64,000 nucleotides of DNA from Pseudomonas sp. Irchel 3A7 (GCF_900187565.1 NZ_FYED01000005.1:62001-126000); one strand, 5' to 3'; shown: positions 50,343-60,181, counted from the stretch's first letter. Translations and numbers: made by a program. The notes: generated from the sequence alone by a model not told the origin.

Positions 50343-50819
50343 ATGCCTGATGAGAGTTTGCACCTGTCTGTGGTCAACACTCTGCTGGAGCGCCATAAGG
50401 GCACTCCCGGCGCGCTGTTGCCGATTCTTCATGATATTCAGGAGCGCATCGGCTACATCCCCGATGCGGCCGTCCCCGAGATTGCTCATGCCCTGAACCT
50501 GAGTCAGGCCGAGGTTCGCGGGGTGATCAGTTTTTACCATGACTTCCGTACCTCGCCGCCGGCCCGCCATATTCTGCGTCTGTGCCGCGCCGAGTCGTGC
50601 CAGAGCCGTGGTGCCGAGCAGTTGGCCGCACAGTTGCGCGATCGTCTGCAACTGGATGACCACGGCAGCAGCGCCGATGGCAGCATCAGTTTGCGCCCCG
50701 TTTATTGCCTCGGTGCCTGCGCCTGTTCGCCCGCTCTGGAGCTGGATGGTCGGGTGCATGCGCGGCTCAGTGCCGAGCGTTTGGATGCCCTGCTTGATGC
50801 TTGCCGGGAGGACGCGTGA
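50343..50819 (+). CDS. fdsG: NAD-dependent formate dehydrogenase gamma subunit (NuoE-like)
   Basis: 158 residues, thioredoxin-like [2Fe-2S] protein of the soluble FdsGBA complex. Four cluster cysteines in CRAESCQSRG and CLGACACSP, preceded by the helical HDIQERIGYIPDAAV region. ATG with GAGGA seven bases upstream; the stop overlaps the fdsB start (TGATG). Confidence 0.93.
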   Translation: MPDESLHLSVVNTLLERHKGTPGALLPILHDIQERIGYIPDAAVPEIAHALNLSQAEVRGVISFYHDFRTSPPARHILRLCRAESCQSRGAEQLAAQLRDRLQLDDHGSSADGSISLRPVYCLGACACSPALELDGRVHARLSAERLDALLDACREDA

Positions 50820-52378
50820 TGCCGACTCTTTATCTGCCCTGTGATTCGCTGGCCCGTGCCGTGGGCGCCGAAGAGGTGTCCACGGCGCTGATCACTCAGG
50901 CCAAGGCACTTAATCTGCCGCTGGAGCTGCAGCGCACCAGTTCGCGGGGCCTGTATTGGCTGGAACCGCTGTTGGAAGTGGACACGGCGCAAGGCCGGAT
51001 TGGTTTCGGTCCGCTGACCGCTGCCGATGTGCCGTCCGTGCTCGAGGCGCTGCAAGGTGAGCCGTCCGCTCATCCACTGGCCCTGGACCGGGTGGACGAG
51101 TTGCCTTATCTCAAGTCTCAGCAACGCCTGCTGTTCGCCCGCGCCGGTATTACCCGGCCCTTGTCGCTGGAAGATTACCAGGCCCACGGCGGTTTCGAGG
51201 GTTTGAAAAGGGCCATCGCGGTGGGTGGCGAGCAGACCGCGACGGAAGTATTTGATTCCGGCCTGCGTGGTCGTGGCGGCGCAGCCTTCCCCGCCGGGAT
51301 CAAATGGCGCACGGTGCGCGGCACTCAGGCGGCGCAGAAATACATCGTGTGCAACGCCGACGAAGGCGATTCCGGCACCTTTGCCGACCGCATGTTGATG
51401 GAAGGCGACCCCTTCCTGCTGATCGAAGGCATGGCGATTGCCGGCCTCTGCACCGGCGCCACCTTCGGCTACATCTATGTGCGCTCGGAATATCCGGATG
51501 CCGTGGCCACTCTGCGTCAGGCACTGAACATCGCCCGTGACGCCGGTTATCTCGGCGCCAATGTCGGCGGCAGCGGTCAGGCCTTCGATATGGAAGTACG
51601 AGTGGGTGCCGGTGCGTACATCTGCGGTGAAGAAACCGCACTGCTGGACTCTCTGGAAGGCAAACGCGGAATCGTCCGCGCCAAGCCGCCGATCCCCGCT
51701 TTGCAAGGATTGTTCGGCCTGCCAACACTGGTACACAACGTACTGACCCTGGCCTCGGTGCCACTGATTCTGGCCAAAGGTGCACAGTTCTATCGCGATT
51801 ACGGCATGGGCCGTTCCCTGGGCACCATGCCTTTCCAACTGGCCGGCAACATCCGTCACGGCGGTCTGGTGGAACGGGCCTTTGGCCTGACCCTGCGCGA
51901 GCTGGTGGAAGACTACGGTGGCGGTACCGCCAGTGGCCGGCCGCTGAAGGCTGCGCAGGTGGGCGGTCCGCTGGGCGCCTGGGTGCCGCCGTCACAATTC
52001 GATACGCCGCTGGATTACGAGGCCTTCGCCGCCATCGGCGCGATGCTCGGTCACGGCGGCGTGGTGGTGGCTGATGACACATTGGACATGGCCCACATGG
52101 CCCGTTTTGCCATGCAGTTCTGCGCTGAGGAATCCTGCGGTAAATGCACACCCTGCCGCATCGGCTCGACCCGCGGCGTGGAGGTGATCGACCGCCTGCT
52201 GGCCGCGCCGGATCAGGCCGGCCGTGATGAGCAGGTGATCATCCTCAAGGACCTCTGCGACACGCTGCAATACGGTTCGCTGTGCGCGCTGGGCGGCATG
52301 ACCTCCTATCCGGTCGCCAGCGCCCTCAAGTACTTCCCCGCCGACTTCGGTCTGCAAGCCTCGGAGGCCGAGCAATGA
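50819..52378 (+). CDS. fdsB: NAD-dependent formate dehydrogenase beta subunit (NuoF-like)
   Basis: 519 residues from ATG 50819. N-terminal NuoE-like thioredoxin fold (about 1-110) then the NuoF core: GRGGAAFPAGIKW for NADH, CNADEGDSGTFADR and GAYICGEETALL for FMN, and the [4Fe-4S] motif EESCGKCTPCRIG. Passes electrons from the alpha subunit to NAD+. Confidence 0.96.
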   Translation: MPTLYLPCDSLARAVGAEEVSTALITQAKALNLPLELQRTSSRGLYWLEPLLEVDTAQGRIGFGPLTAADVPSVLEALQGEPSAHPLALDRVDELPYLKSQQRLLFARAGITRPLSLEDYQAHGGFEGLKRAIAVGGEQTATEVFDSGLRGRGGAAFPAGIKWRTVRGTQAAQKYIVCNADEGDSGTFADRMLMEGDPFLLIEGMAIAGLCTGATFGYIYVRSEYPDAVATLRQALNIARDAGYLGANVGGSGQAFDMEVRVGAGAYICGEETALLDSLEGKRGIVRAKPPIPALQGLFGLPTLVHNVLTLASVPLILAKGAQFYRDYGMGRSLGTMPFQLAGNIRHGGLVERAFGLTLRELVEDYGGGTASGRPLKAAQVGGPLGAWVPPSQFDTPLDYEAFAAIGAMLGHGGVVVADDTLDMAHMARFAMQFCAEESCGKCTPCRIGSTRGVEVIDRLLAAPDQAGRDEQVIILKDLCDTLQYGSLCALGGMTSYPVASALKYFPADFGLQASEAEQ

Positions 52379-55251
52379 TTACTCTCTTCGACCCGAAAAC
52401 CGATATCGATTTAGGCACGCCGGCCCGCGAAAGCGATGTGCAGATCACCCTGAACATCGACGGCCGCAGCATCACCGTGCCCGAAGGCACCTCGGTGATG
52501 CGCGCTGCGGCGCTGATGGGCACCACCATTCCCAAGCTCTGTGCCACCGACAGTCTGGAAGCCTTCGGCTCCTGCCGCATGTGCCTGGTGGAGATCGATG
52601 GCATGCGCGGCTACCCCGCGTCTTGCACAACGCCGGTCACCGAAGGCATGACCGTGCACACCCAGACGCCCAAGCTCGCCACCCTGCGGCGCAACGTCAT
52701 GGAGTTGTACATCTCCGATCACCCGCTGGACTGCCTGACCTGCTCGGCCAACGGCAACTGCGAGTTGCAAACCGTGGCCGGTCAGGTCGGCCTGCGGGAA
52801 GTGCGTTACGGCTATGAAGGCGAGAACCATCTGGAGGACGTGAAAGACACCTCCAACCCTTATTTCGACTACGACCCGAGCAAGTGCATCGTCTGCAACC
52901 GCTGCGTGCGTGCCTGTGAAGAAACCCAGGGTACTTTCGCCCTGACCATCACCGGGCGCGGTTTTGAATCCCGCGTGGCCGCTGCCGGCGGTGATAACTT
53001 CCTCGACTCCGAATGCGTGTCCTGCGGCGCCTGTGTGCAGGCCTGCCCTACCGCGACGCTGATGGAAAAAAGCGTGGTCGAACTGGGCCAGCCGGAACGC
53101 AGCGTGATCACCACCTGTGCCTATTGCGGCGTGGGCTGCTCGTTCCGCGCCGAGATGAAAGGCGACCAACTGGTGCGCATGGTGCCGGACAAGAACGGCC
53201 AGGCCAACCACGGCCACTCCTGCGTCAAAGGGCGTTTTGCCTGGGGCTACGCCACCCACCCGGATCGCATCACCAAGCCGATGATCCGCAAAAACATCAG
53301 CGACCCGTGGCAGGAAGTCAGCTGGGATGAAGCGGTGACCTACGCCGCCAGCGAATTCCGTCGCTTGCAACAGAAATACGGTCGCGATTCCATCGGTGGC
53401 ATCACCTCCAGCCGTTGCACCAACGAAGAAACCTACCTGGTGCAGAAACTGGTGCGCGCCGCCTTCGGCAACAACAACGTCGACACCTGTGCGCGGGTCT
53501 GCCATTCGCCGACCGGCTATGGCCTGAAACAAACCCTGGGCGAGTCCGCCGGCACCCAGAGCTTCGACTCGGTGATGCAGGCCGATGTGATCCTGGTGAT
53601 GGGCGCCAACCCCAGCGATGCGCACCCGGTGTTCGCCTCGCAACTCAAGCGCCGTCTGCGTGAAGGCGCACGGCTGATCGTCATCGACCCACGGCGCATT
53701 GATCTGGTGGACTCGGTGCACGCCCGCGCCGAATATCACTTGGCCCTGCGCCCCGGCACCAACGTCGCCATGCTCAACGCCTTGGCCCATGTGATCATCA
53801 CTGAAGGCTTGCAAGACCAGCCCTTCATCGACGCCCGTTGCGAGGGCAACGACTTCGCCCGTTGGAGCGAGTTCGTCAGCCGCGCGGAAAACTCGCCGGA
53901 AGCCCTTGGCCCGATCTGCGGCGTAGAACCTGCCGACATCCGTGCCGCCGCTCGCCTGTATGCCACCGGTGGCAATGCGGCGATCTATTACGGCCTGGGC
54001 GTCACCGAGCACAGCCAGGGCAGCACGGCGGTGATGGGCATTGCCAACCTGGCCATGGCCACCGGCAACATCGGTCGCGAAGGCGTGGGCGTGAACCCGC
54101 TGCGGGGGCAGAACAACGTGCAGGGCTCCTGCGACATGGGTTCGTTCCCTCACGAGTTGCCCGGCTACCGGCACATTTCCAACGAAACCGTCCGCACGCA
54201 ATTCGAACAGGCGTGGAACGTCACCCTGCAACCCGACCCGGGCCTGCGTATTCCCAACATGTTCGAGTCGGCACTGGCCGGCAGCTTCAAAGGGCTGTAC
54301 TGCCAGGGCGAAGACATCGCCCAGAGCGACCCGAATACCCAGCACGTCACCGCGGCCCTGTCGGCCATGGAATGCGTGGTGGTGCAGGACATCTTCCTCA
54401 ACGAAACGGCGAAGTTCGCCCACGTGTTCCTGCCGGGCGCTTCGTTCCTGGAAAAGGACGGCACCTTCACCAACGCCGAGCGCCGTATTTCGCGGGTACG
54501 CAAGGTCATGGACCCGCTGGGCGGCAAGGCCGACTGGGAAGGCACCGTGGCCCTGGCCAACGCCTTGGGCTATCCGATGAACTACAAGCACCCATCGGAA
54601 ATCATGGATGAAATCGCCAGCCTGACGCCGACCTTCACCAACGTCAGCTACGCCGAACTGGAACGCCACGGCAGCCTGCAATGGCCGTGCAACGCTGCGG
54701 CACCGGATGGCACGCCGACCATGCACATCGAGCAGTTCGTGCGCGGCAAGGGGCGCTTCATGCTCACCGGCTATGTGCCCACCGAAGAGAAGGTCAACAG
54801 CCGCTACCCGCTGCTGCTCACCACCGGGCGCATCCTCAGCCAGTACAACGTCGGCGCCCAGACCCGGCGTACCGAGAACGTCGCCTGGCACGACGAAGAC
54901 CGCCTGGAAATCCACCCGACCGATGCCGAAAGCCGGGGCATCAACGAAGGCGACTGGGTCGGCATCGGCAGCCGTGCCGGGCAGACCGTACTGCGTGCGA
55001 AGGTCACCGAACGGGTCGCCCCGGGCGTGGTGTACACCACATTCCACTTCCCGGAATCGGGGGCCAACGTGATTACCACGGATAACTCCGACTGGGCCAC
55101 CAACTGTCCGGAGTACAAGGTCACCGCCGTGGAAGTCAGCCGCGTCTACCACCCTTCCGAGTGGCAAAAACGCTTCCAGAAATTCACCGACGAACAGCAC
55201 CGCCTGCTCAAGGAACGCCGTCAAGGTGCTAAAGCGGAGGTGCGTCGATGA
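52375..55251 (+). CDS. fdsA: Formate dehydrogenase alpha subunit, molybdopterin oxidoreductase
   Basis: 958 residues from ATG 52375 (ATGA overlap). NuoG-like N-terminus: [2Fe-2S] (CATDSLEAFGSCRMC), His-Cys cluster (HPLDCLTCSANGNCELQ), two [4Fe-4S] (CIVCNRCVRAC and CVSCGACVQAC). Then the catalytic part with its own [4Fe-4S] (CAYCGVGC) and the Mo-ligand cysteine followed by histidine in ARVCHSPTGYG, and a C-terminal MoCo-binding domain. Oxidises formate to CO2. Standard length. Confidence 0.97.
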   Translation: MITLFDPKTDIDLGTPARESDVQITLNIDGRSITVPEGTSVMRAAALMGTTIPKLCATDSLEAFGSCRMCLVEIDGMRGYPASCTTPVTEGMTVHTQTPKLATLRRNVMELYISDHPLDCLTCSANGNCELQTVAGQVGLREVRYGYEGENHLEDVKDTSNPYFDYDPSKCIVCNRCVRACEETQGTFALTITGRGFESRVAAAGGDNFLDSECVSCGACVQACPTATLMEKSVVELGQPERSVITTCAYCGVGCSFRAEMKGDQLVRMVPDKNGQANHGHSCVKGRFAWGYATHPDRITKPMIRKNISDPWQEVSWDEAVTYAASEFRRLQQKYGRDSIGGITSSRCTNEETYLVQKLVRAAFGNNNVDTCARVCHSPTGYGLKQTLGESAGTQSFDSVMQADVILVMGANPSDAHPVFASQLKRRLREGARLIVIDPRRIDLVDSVHARAEYHLALRPGTNVAMLNALAHVIITEGLQDQPFIDARCEGNDFARWSEFVSRAENSPEALGPICGVEPADIRAAARLYATGGNAAIYYGLGVTEHSQGSTAVMGIANLAMATGNIGREGVGVNPLRGQNNVQGSCDMGSFPHELPGYRHISNETVRTQFEQAWNVTLQPDPGLRIPNMFESALAGSFKGLYCQGEDIAQSDPNTQHVTAALSAMECVVVQDIFLNETAKFAHVFLPGASFLEKDGTFTNAERRISRVRKVMDPLGGKADWEGTVALANALGYPMNYKHPSEIMDEIASLTPTFTNVSYAELERHGSLQWPCNAAAPDGTPTMHIEQFVRGKGRFMLTGYVPTEEKVNSRYPLLLTTGRILSQYNVGAQTRRTENVAWHDEDRLEIHPTDAESRGINEGDWVGIGSRAGQTVLRAKVTERVAPGVVYTTFHFPESGANVITTDNSDWATNCPEYKVTAVEVSRVYHPSEWQKRFQKFTDEQHRLLKERRQGAKAEVRR

Positions 55252-55469
55252 GTACTGAGAACCTGATCAAGATGGCCAACCAGATCGCTCAGTACTTCGC
55301 CAGCGAACCGGACCAGCAACAGGCTGTACTGGGTGTGCGTAACCATCTGCAAATGTTCTGGACGCCGGGCATGCGCAAGGAATTGCTGGCCTGGCAGAAG
55401 GAGCACCACGGGGCGGATTTGCATCCGTTGGCCCAAGAAGCGGTCAGTGGCGCGGGGTGGGAAGCTTAG
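55248..55469 (+). CDS. fdsD: Formate dehydrogenase delta subunit
   Basis: 73-residue soluble protein, MSTENLIKMANQIAQYF start and MRKELLAWQKEH, typical of FdsD. ATGA overlap with fdsA. The FdhD-type sulfurase gene (fdsC) that stands between fdsA and fdsD in Cupriavidus is absent here. Confidence 0.93.
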   Translation: MSTENLIKMANQIAQYFASEPDQQQAVLGVRNHLQMFWTPGMRKELLAWQKEHHGADLHPLAQEAVSGAGWEA

Positions 55470-55490
55470 ATAAGGAGAACAGTGCGAAAA

Positions 55491-55583
55491 CCTGTGGGAG
55501 CGAGCCTGCTCGCGAATGCGGACTGTCAGGCGATATTGCATTGACTGATACACCGCTTTCGCGAGCAAGCCCGCTCCCACAGG
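55491..55583. repeat. REP palindrome pair after fdsD
   Basis: CCTGTGGGAGCGAGCCTGCT and inverted GCAAGCCCGCTCCCACAGG. Confidence 0.8.
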
Positions 55584-55607
55584 GGTGTTGTGTAATGTTT
55601 GCCCGCC

Positions 55608-55949
55608 TTACTTATCTCCCCCCGTCACCCGCACCGCCGTCTCGATCGCCCGCACGCTGATGGCCGCAAAGATCGCCGTCAGCAGCACGCCATTGAACCC
55701 AAGCAATATCGCCAATACCCGCGACAGCGGCAGTTTCGGTACCAGTTCGCCATAACCGATGGTCAAGCCGGTCACGAAGCCAAAATAGATGCCGTCAAAC
55801 GCATCCCAGCCCTCCAGATAACCGATGATCAAGCCAACCGTCACGATGATGATCAGCATCGCGGAAAAGATCGGCCAGGCCAGTCGAAGGTAGAAGCCGA
55901 CGGACTTGTAGAACTCTCGACGGATGTGCGACGTAGGGGCGTGCTTCAT
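55608..55949 (-). CDS. Two-helix potassium-channel pore protein
   Basis: 113 residues from ATG 55949. Two membrane helices (about 24-44 and 77-98) around a pore helix and the selectivity filter TIGYGE (63-68). No RCK/TrkA-N regulatory domain is attached and none is next to it. Family: small ion-channel (Ion_trans_2) proteins. An extended upstream frame lacks similarity. Confidence 0.82.
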   Translation of the reverse strand: MKHAPTSHIRREFYKSVGFYLRLAWPIFSAMLIIIVTVGLIIGYLEGWDAFDGIYFGFVTGLTIGYGELVPKLPLSRVLAILLGFNGVLLTAIFAAISVRAIETAVRVTGGDK

Positions 55950-56087
55950 GTCATGGCTTCCTGAACGACCGGCGAATGGGCGCCCCATCAGCTTGGCACA
56001 AACTCTGGAATATGAAGGCGGACCAACGGCTCGGTGCGCGTGCAGAACAGCGATTAAGCTGCAATGGGTCCGGTTCTGGAGACGCCC

Positions 56088-56264
56088 ATGTTCAAGCCCC
56101 CGATCACGCCACTGCTGCTCTTCGTGTTCATGGCCATCAGCGGGTCGTCGTGCCATGACACTCGGCAGGACGACCAGGCAAGCCCACCCGACACCGGAGG
56201 CAGTGGCAGGATTATCCCCGAACAACAACGCATGCCCTCGACGATGCCGCGCCCCAGGATGTAA
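56088..56264 (+). CDS. Possible small lipoprotein, 58 aa
   Basis: Starts with a hydrophobic signal-like stretch (FKPPITPLLLFVFMAISGSSC) whose last cysteine could be lipidated, although SGSSC is not an ideal lipobox; the rest is polar and proline-rich. Weak ribosome site (GGAG eight bases upstream). Confidence 0.4.
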   Translation: MFKPPITPLLLFVFMAISGSSCHDTRQDDQASPPDTGGSGRIIPEQQRMPSTMPRPRM

Positions 56265-56267
56265 CGG

Positions 56268-56720
56268 CTACTCGATCTGTATCGGCCCCTTGGTCCCGGC
56301 AGCGCTGTCGGTCCAGTAATCCTCATTCAGCAGCCGCCGATCGCCCTGAATCGTGAAGGTGAGCTTGCCCTGGCGAAACTGCAGCGTGCCGTCGGTACGC
56401 TTGGCGTTGACTCGCTTGCCGTTGACCCAGACCTGCTCCTTGGCATCGATACGAATCGTGGCGACGGTCGCGCCGGCATCGCTTTTGGCGACCCACTGCC
56501 CGGCATAAGGCGTCTGCGTGTCTGCGCTATCGGCAGCAGGGTTGGTAAATCCGGCCTTGGCGTTGTCGGCCTTGCTCTTGTGGATATCGCAGCCCTGGGT
56601 CTCGCTGACCTGGGTGCAACCGGATTGCTCAAGTTGTTGGCGGTACTTGTCGCTGATGGCGTAGGCCGAGGGTTGCGCCGCGATGAAAATGGCCAGTGCC
56701 GGCAGGATGATTCGGTTCAT
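56268..56720 (-). CDS. Exported hypothetical protein, 150 aa
   Basis: Signal peptide (cleavage after about AYA, residue 21), then cysteines in SGCTQVSETQGCDIHK and a beta-rich C-terminus (GQWVAKSDAGATVATIRIDAK). Periplasmic by inference; the family is not recognised. Single gene. Confidence 0.75.
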   Translation of the reverse strand: MNRIILPALAIFIAAQPSAYAISDKYRQQLEQSGCTQVSETQGCDIHKSKADNAKAGFTNPAADSADTQTPYAGQWVAKSDAGATVATIRIDAKEQVWVNGKRVNAKRTDGTLQFRQGKLTFTIQGDRRLLNEDYWTDSAAGTKGPIQIE

Positions 56721-56774
56721 GTTCCTCTCCTCTGGTCAGCGCCTTCCCGAGCGCCCGCAAGGTGCATGGATCAC

Positions 56775-58136
56775 TCACTGTAGTCCGAATCCCGTACCCG
56801 GATGCACCGGCAATACCACCAACGCTTCCAACCCACCCTTCGACCGGTTGCGCAGCTTCAACTCCCCGCCATGCTCCAGCACAATCGCCCGCGCCGCCGA
56901 CAACCCCAGGCCAACGCCCCCGGTGCTTTTGTTGCGCGAGCCTTCCAGGCGGAAGAACGGTGTGAACACTTGCTCAAGGCTGGACTCAGGAATCCCCGGC
57001 CCACGGTCCCGTATCTTGATCCGCACCTGCTCGGCATCGGCATGCAGTTCAACCGCCGGCTCAGAACCATACTTGATCGCGTTCTCCAGCAAGTTGGTCA
57101 TCACCCGCTTGAGCCCTAGCGGCCGGCCGAAATACACCAGCCGCTGCGGCCCGCTGAAGGCAATCTCGACACCCTGATCCCGATAGTCATCCAGCAGGGT
57201 TTGCAGCAGTTCCGCCAGATCAAACTGGGTCGCCGGTTCCAGCCGGGCGTCGTCGCGAAAGAACTCCAGCGCCGCGTTGATCATCGCCTGCATTTCATCC
57301 ACGTCACGAAACAGCCGTTGCTGTTGCTCGCTGTCTTCGATGAATTCACCGCGCAAGCGCATCCGCGTCAGGGGCGCGCGCAGGTCGTGGGAGATGGCGG
57401 CGAGCATTTGCGTGCGGTCGCGGATGAAGTGTTGCAGTTGGGCCTGCATGGCGTTGAAGGCGAGGATCGCCTGGCGGATTTCCTGGGGGCCGAGCGGTTC
57501 GATAGGCGGCGCTCGGAAGTCCATACCGAAGCGCCGGGCGCCTTCGGCGAAGCGTTGCAAGGGCGTGGCGAGGCGGCGGGTGGCGATCAGGGCGACCAGG
57601 CCGGTGGAGATCAGCACCAGCAGGATGACGATCAAGTAACGCGGCGCCTCATCGAGCCCCCAACTGCGCGAGGGCGCGGAGAACATCACCCATGAGCCGT
57701 CGGCCAGCTCGATCAAGAGCGCGTAATGGGCGTCGGACTTGTGTTCGGTCCAGTCCGCCGGTTCATAGGCTTCGATGCGCCGGTTCGGGGTTTTGAGCAT
57801 GGGTTGCAGGATGGTCGAGCCGATGTCCGATTTCGCATCGTCCACCGTTGGCAGGTTGAGATCGTGCCGGTCAGGGTGCCAGGTGACGATGAAGCCGTTT
57901 TCGCCGGCGGCTTGCGCCAGTGAGTTGCGCAAAGTCGTCGGGGCGGCCTCGATGACGCGGGTGATGGCGGCGGCTTTTTCCAACAGGCCGATTTCAGTCA
58001 GTGGCGGGCGTGCCCAGACGCCGGCCAGCTGGATAAACAGGCCGTTGAGCGCCAGTGAAATGAGCATGGCCAGGATGATCGTCAGCGCGATCCAGCGCCC
58101 CACCGTGTCGCGGCGAACCCGCGCCAGCCAACTCAT
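56775..58136 (-). CDS. EnvZ-type sensor histidine kinase
   Basis: 453 residues: membrane helices at about 15-37 and 167-186 with a 130-residue periplasmic sensor, HAMP (187-240), H box His250 (ISHDLRAPLTRMR), N box Asn352 (NLLENAIKYG), DRGPG (377-381) and GVGLGLSAARAI. Second gene of an RR-HK operon, overlapping the regulator by four bases. Signal unknown. Confidence 0.93.
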   Translation of the reverse strand: MSWLARVRRDTVGRWIALTIILAMLISLALNGLFIQLAGVWARPPLTEIGLLEKAAAITRVIEAAPTTLRNSLAQAAGENGFIVTWHPDRHDLNLPTVDDAKSDIGSTILQPMLKTPNRRIEAYEPADWTEHKSDAHYALLIELADGSWVMFSAPSRSWGLDEAPRYLIVILLVLISTGLVALIATRRLATPLQRFAEGARRFGMDFRAPPIEPLGPQEIRQAILAFNAMQAQLQHFIRDRTQMLAAISHDLRAPLTRMRLRGEFIEDSEQQQRLFRDVDEMQAMINAALEFFRDDARLEPATQFDLAELLQTLLDDYRDQGVEIAFSGPQRLVYFGRPLGLKRVMTNLLENAIKYGSEPAVELHADAEQVRIKIRDRGPGIPESSLEQVFTPFFRLEGSRNKSTGGVGLGLSAARAIVLEHGGELKLRNRSKGGLEALVVLPVHPGTGFGLQ

Positions 58137-58843
58137 CGCCGGGTCACGCTGGGGGTGAACAGGTAGCCGCCATTGCGCACGGTACGGATCATCGCCGGGC
58201 GCTTGGTGTCGGATTCGAGTTTGCGCCGCAGGCGGCTGACCTGCACGTCGATGCTGCGATCGAAGGCGTCATGGCAATGCCCGCGCGCCAGGTCCAGCAA
58301 TTGTTCGCGGGTGAGGATGCGCTGCGGGTGTTCGACGAAGACCAGCAGCAGGTCGAATTCGCCGGCCGACAGCGGAATCATCACGTTGTCCGGTGAGCGC
58401 AGTTCGCGGCGGGTGACATCCAGGTGCCAGTCGGCGAAGTCGATCAGCGGCCTTGGCCGTTCCTGCGCCAGCGGCCGGCGTTCGTCCACCCGGCGCAGCA
58501 CGGCGCGCACCCTGGCCAGCAGCTCCCGGGCGTCGAAGGGTTTGGTCAGGTAATCGTCGGCACCCAATTCGAGGCCGACCACCCGGTCGCTGAGTTCGCC
58601 CATGGCCGTGAGCATGATCACCGGGATGGTATGGCGTATCCGCAGTTGCTGACAGAGGATCAGGCCGCTGTCGCCGGGCAGCATGACGTCGAGAATGATC
58701 AGGTCCGGCGGCTGGCGCTCGATGGCCGCCCACAGCGACGCGCCGTCGGTGGCGACCTCGACGCTGTAGCCGTGCTGCACGAAGAATTTTTTCAGGAGAT
58801 CGAGGACTTCGAGGTCGTCATCGACGATTAAAAGGCTGTTCAC
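58133..58843 (-). CDS. OmpR-family response regulator
   Basis: 236 residues: receiver domain with phospho-acceptor aspartate in LIILDVMLPGDSG, Thr in MLTAMGE and Lys in YLTKPFDARE, then the winged-helix DNA-binding domain (RSIDVQVSRLRRKLE). Pairs with the overlapping kinase gene. Divergent from mlaA; target genes unknown. Confidence 0.95.
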   Translation of the reverse strand: MNSLLIVDDDLEVLDLLKKFFVQHGYSVEVATDGASLWAAIERQPPDLIILDVMLPGDSGLILCQQLRIRHTIPVIMLTAMGELSDRVVGLELGADDYLTKPFDARELLARVRAVLRRVDERRPLAQERPRPLIDFADWHLDVTRRELRSPDNVMIPLSAGEFDLLLVFVEHPQRILTREQLLDLARGHCHDAFDRSIDVQVSRLRRKLESDTKRPAMIRTVRNGGYLFTPSVTRR

Positions 58844-59009
58844 CGAAGGTCACTTACGGGGCGAATGGAACCGTTATCTAAAACCATTCGTGACGGTCCG
58901 TCATATATTTCAATCCTGCAATAAAACGACAACGCTGCAATAAACCAGACATCTTTGCGCAAGGCTCGGGCCTCAGCATCACGGCGAATTCCTCCCGAGA
59001 CTTGCGTCC

Positions 59010-59801
59010 ATGTTGCCTTTGAAGTGTGCTCCCTGGCTGACCCGTCGTACCTCGATTGCCATGCTGGCCGCCGGATTGGCGGGTTGCAGCAGCCAGCCGC
59101 CGTCCGCCACCACCGTGACCTGCGCCGAAATCAGCTATTCGGTGGACGACCCGGCGGAACCGTTCAACCGAGGAGTCTTCGCATTCAATCGGGCGGTCGA
59201 CGACTATGCCTTGGCACCGGTCGCTCGCGGCTATCGCTACACGCCGGATTTTTTCCAGACCGGTGTGCATAACTTCGTGGCGAACTTCGGCGAGCCCAAG
59301 GTCTTTATCAATGACCTGTTGCAGGGCAATCCGGGGCGTTCGGCCAACACCTTGGGGCGTTTCTTGTTCAACACCACCCTCGGTGTGGCTGGTTTGGTCG
59401 ATGTCTCCGGCATGGCGGGCATTCCACGACACAACGCCGACTTCGGTCAGACCTTCGGCGTGTGGGGCATCGGCAACGGCCCGATCGTCGAGCTGCCGTT
59501 GCTCGGCACCTCCAACAGCCGCGACGCCGCCGGACGTGTGTTGAGTTTCATGGTCGATCCGTTCGGCGACAACAGCGACACCGTGGACACGCTGTCCACA
59601 ATCAACACGGTCGGCGACGTTGTCGATGGCCGCGCGCAAGCCTTGCCGCTGACCGACAGCCTGCAAAAGCTCCCGGACTATTACAGCGCGTTGCGCAACG
59701 TAGTCGCCGAACGCCGCGCGGCTTTCGTGGCCGATGGCAAACAAGGCTCGGCGCAGATTTCCAATCCTCAATGCAAAGGAGCACCCGCCGATGGTTTCTG
59801 A
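59010..59801 (+). CDS. mlaA: MlaA/VacJ outer-membrane lipoprotein
   Basis: Removes misplaced phospholipid from the outer leaflet of the outer membrane. 263 residues, signal with lipobox LAGC (Cys26), then DDPAEPFNRGVFAFNRAVDDY and the GNPGRSANTLGRFLFNTTLG region typical of VacJ. Stop overlaps the next gene. Confidence 0.93.
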   Translation: MLPLKCAPWLTRRTSIAMLAAGLAGCSSQPPSATTVTCAEISYSVDDPAEPFNRGVFAFNRAVDDYALAPVARGYRYTPDFFQTGVHNFVANFGEPKVFINDLLQGNPGRSANTLGRFLFNTTLGVAGLVDVSGMAGIPRHNADFGQTFGVWGIGNGPIVELPLLGTSNSRDAAGRVLSFMVDPFGDNSDTVDTLSTINTVGDVVDGRAQALPLTDSLQKLPDYYSALRNVVAERRAAFVADGKQGSAQISNPQCKGAPADGF

Positions 59802-60048
59802 TGGCCTGATTTTGCAACAACGGGTCAGTCGGGACGACGCGGCCAACCTGCACTGCCGGGAAATCACCCTGCGCCTGTCAGCAGACTGTCGCCATCTGGT
59901 GCTCACCCGCTACACCGAGCACTACGGCCCGGCGGTGGTGAGGTGGATCGAGCGCAGTCATACGGTGTCGGTGAGTGAGCTGTTTCGCTGGTTGGTGGCC
60001 AACGGAGACACCGTCACGGAAAGTGGGGACCGTCACACACCGGGTTGA
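59791..60048 (+). CDS. Hypothetical protein, 85 aa, overlapping mlaA
   Basis: ATG 59791 inside the end of mlaA (11-base overlap), AAAGGA ten bases upstream. Soluble; REITLRLSADCRHLVLTRY and AVVRWIERSHTVSVSELFRWL. Family not identified. Probably cotranscribed with mlaA. Confidence 0.65.
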   Translation: MVSDGLILQQRVSRDDAANLHCREITLRLSADCRHLVLTRYTEHYGPAVVRWIERSHTVSVSELFRWLVANGDTVTESGDRHTPG

Positions 60049-60181
60049 TCTCGAAAAAGTGGAAACACAGTGCATCAGTAACGGCAACCAACTGCACAAT
60101 TCCAAGTCATATCGGCAACGATTTACTTAAGCTAGCTGCGTTATCATCCCGCGCCTCTGCACTTTGAATCCTGAAACCCTG

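Noticed and set aside
52411..55224. Antisense open frame of 937 codons opposite fdsA
   Set aside because: Same effect of GC-rich codon use; His/Gln/Ala-rich translation without domains.
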